From Ilex aquifolium (lineage: Eukaryota; Streptophyta; Magnoliopsida; Aquifoliales; Aquifoliaceae), in NCBI GenBank assembly GCA_951799425.1, contig OX637393.1:13002744-13066743 (forward strand): a stretch of DNA of 64,000 bases. The letters run 5' to 3'. The notes under the pieces are model-generated. The model did no database searches, was not told the origin of the DNA, and saw nothing but the letters and a program-made list of their open reading frames with translations. Made by a program: the position numbers and the translations under genes. Shown one piece after another: positions 55,667 through 64,000 of this stretch. Position 1 is the stretch's first letter; every line of letters starts with the position of its first letter.

Positions 55667-57615
55667 TTATACATCGATAAGTGTTTTCCCTGCTGCTAAA
55701 AATGGTGGCCCAAGAATAATAGGTATTTCCCTATCTTCCTCACAATCTAAGACTATGAAATCTATTGGAAAAATGAACTTATCCACTTTAACTAGAATGT
55801 CCTCAACTATGCCCCTTGGATAAGTGAGTGATCTATCCGCAAGCTGCAATGTGACATTAGTAGGGTTTGTTTCTTTCAAACCCAATTGCTAGTAGATTGA
55901 GAGCGACATTAAGTTAATACTAGATCTCAAGTCACACAATGCTTTCCCGAAAAACTGACTGTCTATTGTGCATGAAATTGTAAAGCTACCCGGATCTTTG
56001 AGCTTTGGTGGTAGCTTCTTTTGAAGAATAGCACTGCAATCATTCGTAAATGCCACTGTCTCAAAATCGCCTAGTTTTCTCTTCTTTGACAAAATTTCCT
56101 TCAAAAATTTAGCATAGTTAGGCATTTGCTCCAATGCATCTGCGAAAGGGATATTTATTTGGAGCTTCTTAAACACTTCCAAGAATTTAGAGAACTGCTT
56201 ATCCCACTTTTGCTTCTGCAGACGTTGTGGAAACGGCACGAGAGGCACATTAGATCTCAGATTACCTTCATTATAACATGCAACTGGATCTTCTTCTTTC
56301 TTTTCATGTTCCACATTTTTGCTATCTTTTTTTTTTTTTGCCCACTATCATCTCCATGTGATTGTTTTGGAGTTCCACCAATAACTTTAGGTAACTCTTT
56401 TCCGCTTTGTAATGTAATAGCATTGCAGTGCTCTTTTCCTTCCCTCTTAGGATTGATCTCTATATCACTAGGTAGAGTGCCTTGAGGTCGGTTGTTAATG
56501 GCATTAGCAAGTTGACCCATTTGATTTTCCAGGTTTCGAATTGATACTTCCTGACTGTTCACCCTGGTCTCATTCTGTGCTATGTACCTGGAAAGCAACT
56601 CCTCCAAATTCGACTTCTTTTCCTGCTGTGGTGGAGCTTGATTCTAAAAGCCTGGTGGGTATGATTGTCTTGGAGTAGAGATTTGGGCTTGATTATTATT
56701 CCATGAAAATCCCGGATGATTCCTCCAACCAGGGTTATAATTGTTAGAATTATTGATATATTGCTGCCTATTGTGGTTACCAATGTATTGTACCGACTCT
56801 GGATTAATTGCACATTGATCACTCGGATGGTTCCCTGCAGACAATTCACAGACAACTGTCACACTCTGAATAGACTGCACCCCTAAAGCATCAATCTTCT
56901 TTGTCAATGTAGCAACCTGTGCAGCCAGTGCAGTAACAGCATCAACTTCATAAATCCCTCTTACCTTTGGCTGATTGATCCTTGTAGAGGGCCATTGATA
57001 ATTGTTGGCAACCATCGTCTCCAATAATTCGTAAGCTTTACCAAATTTTTTCTCCATTAATGCCCCACCTGCAGCTGCATCGATACTAGTCCGAGTAGCA
57101 CTAAACAACCCGTTGTAGAACGTTTGAACTTGCAACCACTTAGGAATACCATGGTGAGGGCATTTTCGGAGTAAATACTTGAATCGCTCCCAAGCTTTAT
57201 ATAGAGTCTCATAATCATGCTGTGCGAATGAAGTGATGTCGTTCCTCATCCTTGCAGTTTTAGCTGGTGGAACGAATTTAGCTAAGAATTTTTGAGCTAA
57301 ATCTGTCCACGTAGTAATAGAACCCGGCAACAATGAATGCAACCAACTCTTTGCCTTATCACGAAGTGTGAAAGGGAAAAGTCAGAGTCTAATCGAATCT
57401 TCAGAAACCCCATTGTATTTGAACATGTCACAAATCTCTAGAAAACTCACCAAATGATCGTTTGGATCGTCGTTAGGCAAACCCCCAAACTGCACTGAAT
57501 TCTGAATCATTTGGATGGTACCCGGCTTGATCTCGAAACTGTTTGCTTGAATTGCAGGCTTTTGAATGCTTGAATGTATTTCCGTAACAAGCGGCATAAC
57601 ATAATTCCTTAGCAA
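55667..57615 (-). pseudogene. Athila-like gag-protease, E6
   Basis: Gag: FEIKPGTIQMIQNSVQFGGL, NDHLVSFLEICDMFK, LFPFTLRDKAKSWLHSLLPG, YKAWERFKYLLRKCPHHG; then a knuckle with one Cys lost (CELSAGNHPSDQC) and NPGWRNHPGFSWNN. Protease region: DPGSFTISCTI, ALCDLRSSINLMSLSIY, where active relatives have DLGAS, and LADRSLTYPRGIVEDILVK, IPIILGPPFLAAGKTLIDV. Breaks: TGA near 57379 (CGA expected), TAG near 56643 (CAG expected), a frameshift in the T run at 56327-56338 and TAG near 55887. The frame also shifts near 57610, so the start is uncertain. Confidence 0.85.
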
Positions 57616-57850
57616 TATATGTTCTTCTTAAGCCATAATTTCTTGATTTTTTACTTCTTGACAATGCTTTCGCAAGTTTCGGAGCCTTCTTTCAATTTCG
57701 TCTTCGTACGGTAATAGCTATTGACCTATAGATCGTGTTTGCATACAAAATTCAAGAGTGCTTGCGAAAACAATTAAAACAGAAAATTAAATAAGTTTAA
57801 ACTAAGATCAAATTGATTGAAATTAATATTGAAATAATTACTAGAATAGT

Positions 57851-57868
57851 TCTCCGACAACGACGTCA
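57851..57868 (-). other. Primer-binding site, tRNA-Asp type, four transitions
   Basis: TCTCCGACAACGACGTCA against TCCCCGGCAACGGCGCCA: four differences, all C to T or G to A. Confidence 0.85.
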
Positions 57869-57874
57869 AAAACT

Positions 57875-59199
57875 TGTTGTCCAAATTTGATATTGACAAT
57901 TTACGTGCAAGTATACACGATCAACAAGTAATAAAGTGATGAGTAGAGTATCGTTCTCATGGAGAATTATTACTAATAATTTCCAAGTACTAACTTTATA
58001 TCAATTCAATTTTATTTAAACAATTGAAATTAACTATAAATTCACTAATTTAAAACTAAATCTAAATTTAACAATCAATGATTGAATTTACCAGATAAAA
58101 GAACTTAAGATTACAATTTTTCCTAATGCTTCGTATAAATCTTTCCACTCTATTTTCAGCTAATTGATTTTAATAAATTGTTAACTGAGAACTCAAAATT
58201 ATTTGTCAAACCTCTTCCGATGGTTAGATAAAAATATCTCTTCCAATTAAATCACTATATTCCTATGCAAAATAAGTTGGAATAGATTCATTAAGTTCAA
58301 ACTTTCATAAAAGTTACACACGGCATATAGGTATATTCATATCCTATACACAAACCCAGTTATTCAATCCTAAGAAGAATCAACCAGATGCATGTCATCA
58401 TATTCAGATCTAAACCTAGAATTCATCTTCTAATTTCATCTAGAAAATCAAATTAATTGTTGGCCAAACAATCATATATTAAGCACAAAATATGATAAAC
58501 AACTCATATATGATCAATCACAACTAATAACGAGAGTAGATTAATTTAACTAAACATCAGGTTCCGTTGCAATCTTAATAAAAATTTAGTTCATAATGTA
58601 ATTGAAAAACATCATTCTCAAATTAATCAACATCTCAGAAAATCAAAACTAAAAGTAAGAGAAAAGAATGAAAACTTAGTTGCAATCTTCAATCTCTCTC
58701 TAGCCTTCGATTCCGATCTTCTTCGCGTCGCTTCTTTCAATTTTTGCCTTCAATTTTTTATCAATCATTGGTTCACCCTCTATTAGCAGCCCCTCAAATC
58801 AGTATATCTTTATCCCAGCTCAAACCCTAACATACATGTAGCATTAGAGTTCAATTCCTACACAAAAATAAGTCAGAATTCGCGTCCCAAGCCGAAACAT
58901 GTGCTGCAGCCCCTAAAATCAGCGCAGCTGCGCTGAGTTTCTACCCTTCTAGAGCTGCAGCGCTACTCCCAAAGCTGTGGCGTTGATCCCCTTTTATGCC
59001 TACAACGGCCCTTGTTGCTTAGTCCTCAATTAATCCACATTTTATGCTACCAAATGACCTTGTTTCCATCCGAATCATGATCCCTACAAAACAAAATTAA
59101 AATACACAAAACGAATAAAAATGAACATAAAATACTTGGAAACTCGCAATTCCATCGTGTCAAAAATACTCAATTCGTAGGTATAAAACCCACTCATCA
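57875..59199 (-). repeat. 5' LTR of E6
   Basis: TGTTGTCC to ACTCATCA, 1325 bp, colinear with the 3' LTR; many small differences by eye, so E6 is older than E5. The palindrome AGCGCAGCTGCGCT lies at 58921-58934. Confidence 0.92.
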
Positions 59200-59400
59200 A
59201 ACGACTGTTTCACGTTCGAACTGTCTTTTAAAATTTATTCTATCCCTGTTCGAACGACTGTTGCCTGGGTATAAATACCTGGTTCGTCTTCCCCAGGTCA
59301 AAAATGCCTAAGTCCCTTCAAAACCCCAAACCCTAGCTTGCCCCTTCCACTACCCAAGCCTCCAAACCTCATTCCCTCTCACTTTCTACCAAAAATCCAC

Positions 59401-60700
59401 TGCTTCAACTTTAGAATTGATCACCCAAGTGCAGGTTGTGCGAAGTAATAAATTTCTCGGGAATCCGAGGTCGAACCACAGGGAATTATGAAAACAAGAA
59501 ACAATCACACGAACAATAAAAGTAATTTGAAAGGAAAAAAAATTGTTTGGAAAGTTGTTGATTGGGGAAAAGTGATTTTGGTAATTAAAACAGTAATAAA
59601 TAAAATACTAGAGCATCAGGTATTCCCTCTCAACTTCATACAATAATAGTTAAAGACTCAAAGCTTGACTTGAAAGAGGAATTAAATGTCAGTTAACCCA
59701 ATTAACAAATCAAGTGATAAATCCAATGGTTATAATCAAAAGACTACCAGGAACCTGAATAATCATTCAATCATATTATTTTATGAAATAATGTTAATCC
59801 TTCCAGCGTGGAATAACCAGTGATTTACACGCAGGGAAAATCAAGCAATTGATGTACGTGGCACAACAACTCAAGAGTTTATACAGCATAAACACTTTGC
59901 TAAAAGATTTGGGATTAAATTAACACAATAACATAAATCCTTAAGTACAAGAGTCAATAAGAATACCGTACTCCGTTGAGAGGTTTTCCCCTAGCCCTAG
60001 CTTAGCCTTCTAGCCAGACATGGTAAAAAGATGGAGAAAAGAATAAAATCCTAATCTAATTCCTCTCTCTCAATAGATGAGAGCCTCTATTTATAATAAA
60101 ATAAATCCTAAATACAGGTTGGAAGGAATTCCTTTCCCAAAAAGATGTCTTGTAAGGTTAAATCCCGTGCATAAATCTTGGGCCCCGCGGGTACAAAATC
60201 TGTCCAGACTTCGAGCTTGAATTTCGCATATTTAGAGACTGAATCACGAAATTTTCGTGAAATAAACTTCTGTAGCCCTTGAAGTCTTCTTTCCAACCCC
60301 ACAAAAATCAGGTCAATCCGATATCGGAGTCAAAAGTTATGAATGAAATACTGAAGACGTGTCAAATCCTTATCTTTTAGGAAATTTTCCTAATCCAACT
60401 TTAAATGAGTTTTCTTCTCACTTAAACTCTTGTAAAGATTAAAATTCGGATTTATCTTCAAGTCTTCCTATCCCAATCTTGACTCTTCAATCCTTATCAA
60501 TTGTGATTCTTCCTCTAGTGATTGCTTCACTTGCATTATCCATTATTACTTTAAATCAACCAATTTACCTGCAAAATAAACCAAACAGCTAGAAAAAGTA
60601 TCAAACTAGAAAATCAAGGAATTTAACACATTTAATCACAAATAATATGCAATTAACCAATTATTAAATATAATAAGATATCACTTTTGATGGTTAATCA
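59401..60700 (-). repeat. 3' LTR of E5
   Basis: TGCTTCAACTTTAG to TGGTTAATCA, 1300 bp; sense TATA box at 60087-60098. It contains the shared block CATAACTTTT...GGGCTACAGAAG on the minus strand (60205-60350). The left flank is TCCAC. Confidence 0.93.
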
Positions 60701-60925
60701 CACCCCCCAACCTGAATATTACTAGTCCCTAGTAATACATGAATTCTAAAATCTAAAAACTAAAAACAAAATATCCTAATAAAATAAAACACAAATCCAC
60801 TTTCGTAGGTCTCACGATTGCATTTAGCATATGCAACAAGCCTTTAAACCCCTAGGTTCCCCCTAGTGGACGAGTATAGTCTCGTGAGGGTTTCCAGAGA
60901 TGATACCCACAAACATCAACCTGTA
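60701..60925 (-). other. Terminal tract and conserved structured block, E5
   Basis: The minus-strand tract GGTTGGGGGGTG is followed, in the plus-strand view, by CTAGTCCCTAGTAA and the same approximately 90-base segment as in E2. Arms CTCACGA (60811-60817) and TCGTGAG (60882-60888) pair where E2 has TTCACGA and TCGTGAA. Confidence 0.72.
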
Positions 60926-62502
60926 ATCAAATATCTAAATAATAATTTTATAACACAAATTGCTACCACAATATACAAATTCTAAGATGCAAACTTTTTT
61001 TATAAGCTCATGCAAAGCAAAATATAGAATTATACGCTATATAAATGTATGAACTTATCATATTCTCATATAAACTCGTGAGTAGTGTGAATTAACTATA
61101 CCAAGTCAGTAATTTATCCGGTAATCACCTCTACAACTATCAACTATTCGTCTCAATGCCAAATCTCACTAGATAATTCACTCATAAAAGATTCTCTCAG
61201 ATTATAGTGATTATTCCCTCAAATATCACATGTGAGAAGAAGATATTTAAGTCAAAACAAAATAATGCTCACATGTCTATTAAAAAAAAACGTAATCCAA
61301 AAGAAAAAGATTTGACATAGTCTCATGAAAGGAAATCAACACACAATAAACAAATAATCACTATTCTCTTCCTTATTCACACAAGTCATGCATCATCAAT
61401 ACACTCTTGAGATCAGATAGGACTTTATTTAAGGTTGTAATGGGGCATTGGGATTAGGGTTTTGAAACAAATGATATACAGGAATTCAAAAGACTATCCC
61501 GAGAGAACATGTACATTACACAACCAAACTTTTTTCCATAGCCTTTCACTTTCCATCCTTTAGAAGCACAATTTACATCACTTGTTCAAATTTTTTTTTT
61601 TTCAAACACATGCTTGCTATTTTTTTCTCTTTTTTTTTCACAGATAGACATATTGTCTTTCTTTTTTTTTTTCAACTTTTTTTTTCTTTTCTTTTTTTTT
61701 TTCAGCAAGACATCTAATGTCAATATTCACAAGTATGCAAAACTCTATTTTTTTCATCTTTTCTCAGCCAACATCTCTCAAATTACATAAACAATAAAAA
61801 TTCAATCTCAGGATAACCAAGGGTAAAAGATATTATTTTTTTCATTGGCTTGGTTATTATATGTTGGGTATAAGAAATAAATTTTTGCTTCAAAGGCTCA
61901 ATCATGGCTTCTAGGGATAATAATATTCAAAGAATAAGGTTTAGGCTCAAATAATCAAAGATGGCCTAAAATCATATCTCAAGAGCTTTTGATAACACAC
62001 TTCCCATGCAAATAATTCAAAGTCAAGCAATCATTCACAATATTGGTATTAACCAAAACAAAAATAATGAGACTATTGAAGGAGATTAGCTGAATAAAAA
62101 TATTTTTTTATTGAGTAAATGTAAATAACCCTCCAAGAAAGATTGGAACAAAACTCACTAGGGTTTTTATGCATCTCCACTATATGTTTCAAGTTCTCAA
62201 GGTAAAATACCTAACAAATTTTCAACTTGGTAAAGTTTAAAGTGCACAAATTGTGAGTTTTTATAAGAACATGATATGAAATACAAAAATATAGAATAAA
62301 GTTCTATATAATGCTTAAACAGTTACAAATTTAAAGTTAAGCAAATTATTTCTATATTGTGGTATCAAATTATGCATAAAAATGTTATTTAAATATTTAA
62401 TAACCAACAAATTTTTTTTTATTTTTTTTTTATTTTTTTTTAGCAAAGTAAATAAACTAAAAAAATAAACTAGGAATTTTCACAACACAAGGCATACTCA
62501 TA
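60926..62502. other. Non-coding internal spacer, E5
   Basis: No ORF longer than chance. Long T or T/C runs lie at 61590-61700 and 62410-62450. Short inverted words GACATATTGTC (61647) and GACATCTAATGTC (61708) occupy roughly the place of the 37-bp hairpins of E2 and E6. Confidence 0.5.
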
Positions 62503-62536
62503 CCCCCCAACCTAAATCCAACATTGTCCTCAATGT
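62503..62536 (-). other. Internal polypurine tract with hairpin, E5
   Basis: The minus strand reads ACATTGAGGACAATGT (62521-62536) and then TTTAGGTTGGGGGGTA, about 1.8 kb from the terminal tract and about 0.2 kb after the ORF. Confidence 0.78.
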
Positions 62537-62751
62537 AAAAATAAATATCTTATTGCTCAGTAAAAATAATGAATAAAGATCAAAGAGATAGGAATACCTG
62601 GTGCTGCAACAACTCAAAAACCTAAAAATAAAATACTCAACAAACAAAAAAACTATAAATTGAAACAAATAAAAATGAAACTGAAATTAAACAAAAAAAA
62701 AAATAAAATAAAATCTAACTACTATGTACAAATAAAAATAAAAGCTCACGT

Positions 62752-63525
62752 TCAATCCGGTTTAAAGTCAGATTTGAATATGCGACCATTCAATTTTATT
62801 GGCTTAAAAATGTGGTGTCGAAGTAACTCCTTTAATCGAATTATCCACTCATATCTCCAATATATCTTTTGAACATGCAAGAAAAGGGAGATATTTACAT
62901 TTTTATGCAAATCTAATAATGAGATAGAAAATAGATCTTTATCAATTATAGCACACAATTCAACTTTCATACCCTCACCAAGATTAGATATGTGAATCTC
63001 ATTACTACTTGTTGATAATGAAAGGTCTTTGGGCTCATTAGCCTCTTGTGGAATAATAATGTCACTTAATTCTTCACTATCAAGAGTATTAATGGATTCA
63101 TCCTCAGTTTGTAGTTCAGGAAAAGAATCACTCTCATATTGACTATTTTTAACCTCTTGTTTTTGTATCAATATATTGAGTATATCTTGTATCTCTTTAA
63201 TATCTTGACTTGTTTGGGCATTGAAAGCTAGTTGACTTTGCATAAATTCGTTAAGAATATTCTCCAAATTCTCTTCTTGTAGGTCATGGTAAGGTGGATA
63301 TTGGGGAGGGTCTTGTGGTGATGTGACATATATAGGTAACTGATAATGTTCATTCCCCCAACCAAAATTGGGATAAAAAGTTTCAAAACAATGGTCGGGG
63401 TAAGGTTGAGACGAATTAGGTAAGACAATTGTCTCATTCCTCAAAATTTTTCGAGCAGTTGGAATTAAAGGGCAAACCTCAATGGGATGCCCATACACAT
63501 CACAAAACACACACAGTTCCTCCAT
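62752..63525 (-). CDS. Intact ORF with gag zinc knuckle, E5
   Basis: A 257-residue frame from ATG 63525; the frame is open further up to 63672, but the upstream part is hydrophobic and T-rich and probably leader or intron. The knuckle CVFCDVYGHPIEVC lies at residues 5-18, as at the end of Athila-like gag, followed by a Pro/Gln/Tyr-rich linker and NEFMQSQLAFNAQTSQDIKE, the same region as in E1 and E2 gag. The acidic middle and the C-terminus (IFKPIKLNGRIFKSDFKPD) are not recognised. The particle-forming gag part is missing. A possible splice pair lies upstream (GTAATC near 63643, TTTCCTCAG near 63593). Confidence 0.7.
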   Translation of the reverse strand: MEELCVFCDVYGHPIEVCPLIPTARKILRNETIVLPNSSQPYPDHCFETFYPNFGWGNEHYQLPIYVTSPQDPPQYPPYHDLQEENLENILNEFMQSQLAFNAQTSQDIKEIQDILNILIQKQEVKNSQYESDSFPELQTEDESINTLDSEELSDIIIPQEANEPKDLSLSTSSNEIHISNLGEGMKVELCAIIDKDLFSISLLDLHKNVNISLFLHVQKIYWRYEWIIRLKELLRHHIFKPIKLNGRIFKSDFKPD

Positions 63526-63712
63526 CGTGGAAAAATCTTCACACCACATTAAAAGAAATATAAAAATAAAAATTATGAAATATCTAACCTGAGGAAAAAT
63601 AAACAAATAATTAACAAATAAAAAAAAAAGGAACGAGATTACCGGATCTGTGACGAATCTCAAATCAAGCAAACCTCAATAGATGGCGATGTGTTCTTTG
63701 CCTTCAAACAAT

Positions 63713-63730
63713 TCCCCGGCAACGGCGCCA
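63713..63730 (-). other. Primer-binding site, tRNA-Asp type, E5
   Basis: The plus strand reads TCCCCGGCAACGGCGCCA, identical to that of E2; the LTR starts six bases on. Confidence 0.93.
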
Positions 63731-63736
63731 AAAACT

Positions 63737-64000
63737 TGCTTCAACTTTAGAATTGATCACCCAAGTGCAGGTTGTGCGAAGTAATAAATTTCTCGGGAAT
63801 CCGAGGTCGAACCACAGGGAATTATGAAAACAAGAAACAATCACACGAACAATAAAAGTAATTTGAAAGGAAAAAAAATTGTTTGGAAAGTTGTTGATTG
63901 GGGAAAAGTGATTTTGGTAATTAAAACAGTAATAAATAAAATACTAGAGCATCAGGTATTCCCTCTCAACTTCATACAATAATAGTTAAAGACTCAAAGC
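63737..64000 (-). repeat. 5' LTR of E5, partial
   Basis: These 264 bases repeat 59401-59664 without a difference that I can see; the window ends inside it. Confidence 0.93.

Larger units (their letters stand above)
50784..59199 (-). mobile_element. Athila-like element E6, both LTRs, internal deletion
   Basis: LTR ends are TGATGAGT...GGACAACA in sense. Target copies AACGA lie at 50779-50783 and 59200-59204. From high to low: 5' LTR 57875-59199, decayed tRNA-Asp primer site, gag, protease, a short fusion to the integrase C-terminus, internal polypurine tract, 37-bp hairpin repeats, terminal tract, 3' LTR 50784-53460. Reverse transcriptase, RNase H and integrase core are gone. A solo LTR of the E5 family sits in the 3' LTR. 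Confidence 0.92.
50560..59400 (+). repeat. TTCGAA-word LTR, probably the 3' LTR of E1, split by E6
   Basis: Pieces 50560-50783 and 59205-59400 join after removal of E6 and one AACGA. Palindromic words (ACGTTCGAAC, GTTCGAACG) lie upstream of the TATA box TATAAATACC (59270-59279), as in the E1 5' LTR (words 25408-25620, TATA 25731). E5 is inserted at 59401, so the rest is beyond the window. Assignment to E1 rests on this shared design, not on an alignment of the whole LTR. Confidence 0.5.
59401..64000 (-). mobile_element. Compact Athila-like element E5, right end cut by window
   Basis: 3' LTR 59401-60700, terminal tract, conserved structured block, T-rich spacer, internal tract, one intact ORF, exact tRNA-Asp primer site and the first 264 bases of the 5' LTR. 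The internal region is only about 3 kb and codes for no protease, reverse transcriptase or integrase, so transposition must rely on proteins from other elements. The LTR parts that can be compared agree at every base by eye. Confidence 0.9.

Overview
The window is plant nuclear DNA, most likely from a dicot. It is a nest of LTR retrotransposons in which no host gene can be recognised. The evidence is one Ty1/copia remnant, several Ty3/gypsy families (Tekay/Del-like with a chromodomain, Athila-like, and a Tat/Ogre piece), primer sites for plant initiator tRNA-Met and tRNA-Asp, 5-bp target duplications and AT-rich spacers. No tRNA, rRNA, CRISPR array or bacterial operon was seen. Almost all pol regions are deleted or broken.

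Layout. 1-1368 is AT-rich spacer with a 176-bp tandem duplication. 1369-5225 is a decayed copia element. 6300-11506 is a solo LTR of family A (TGTAAC(A/G)CCCC...), itself split by a solo LTR of family B. 12363-13090 is a Tat/Ogre protease-region fragment. 13098-24540 is a probable LTR (C) split twice: by a chromodomain element with both LTRs and a CAAGC duplication (14316-21327), and by a second family-B solo LTR (21400-23806).

About 25300 to beyond 59400 may be one old plus-strand Athila-type element (E1): LTR, gag, then a 19.5-kb insertion cluster, then integrase, a small zinc-motif ORF and a second LTR. The cluster (28388-47918) holds a minus-strand element E2 (LTR, env-like ORF, zinc-motif ORF, gag-protease), a truncated tandem copy of its 3' half (E3), a chromodomain-element 3' fragment wedged into the shared LTR, a solo A LTR wedged into that fragment, and a plus-strand LTR (E4). 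The downstream E1 LTR was then hit by E6 (50784-59199, AACGA duplication), which carries a solo LTR of the E5 family, and by E5 (59401 to the window end). E5 looks the youngest: the visible parts of its two LTRs match throughout.

What is most worth following lies outside the usual domains: a short ORF with a CX2CX4HX6C motif next to an internal polypurine tract; that second, internal polypurine tract itself, preceded by a hairpin, in several Athila-like elements; a structured block beside the 3' polypurine tract with a compensatory base change between elements; 37-bp hairpin repeats; arrays of perfect CArG boxes (CCTTATAAGG) in family-A LTRs; and family-specific palindromic words near the LTR promoters of otherwise unlike families.
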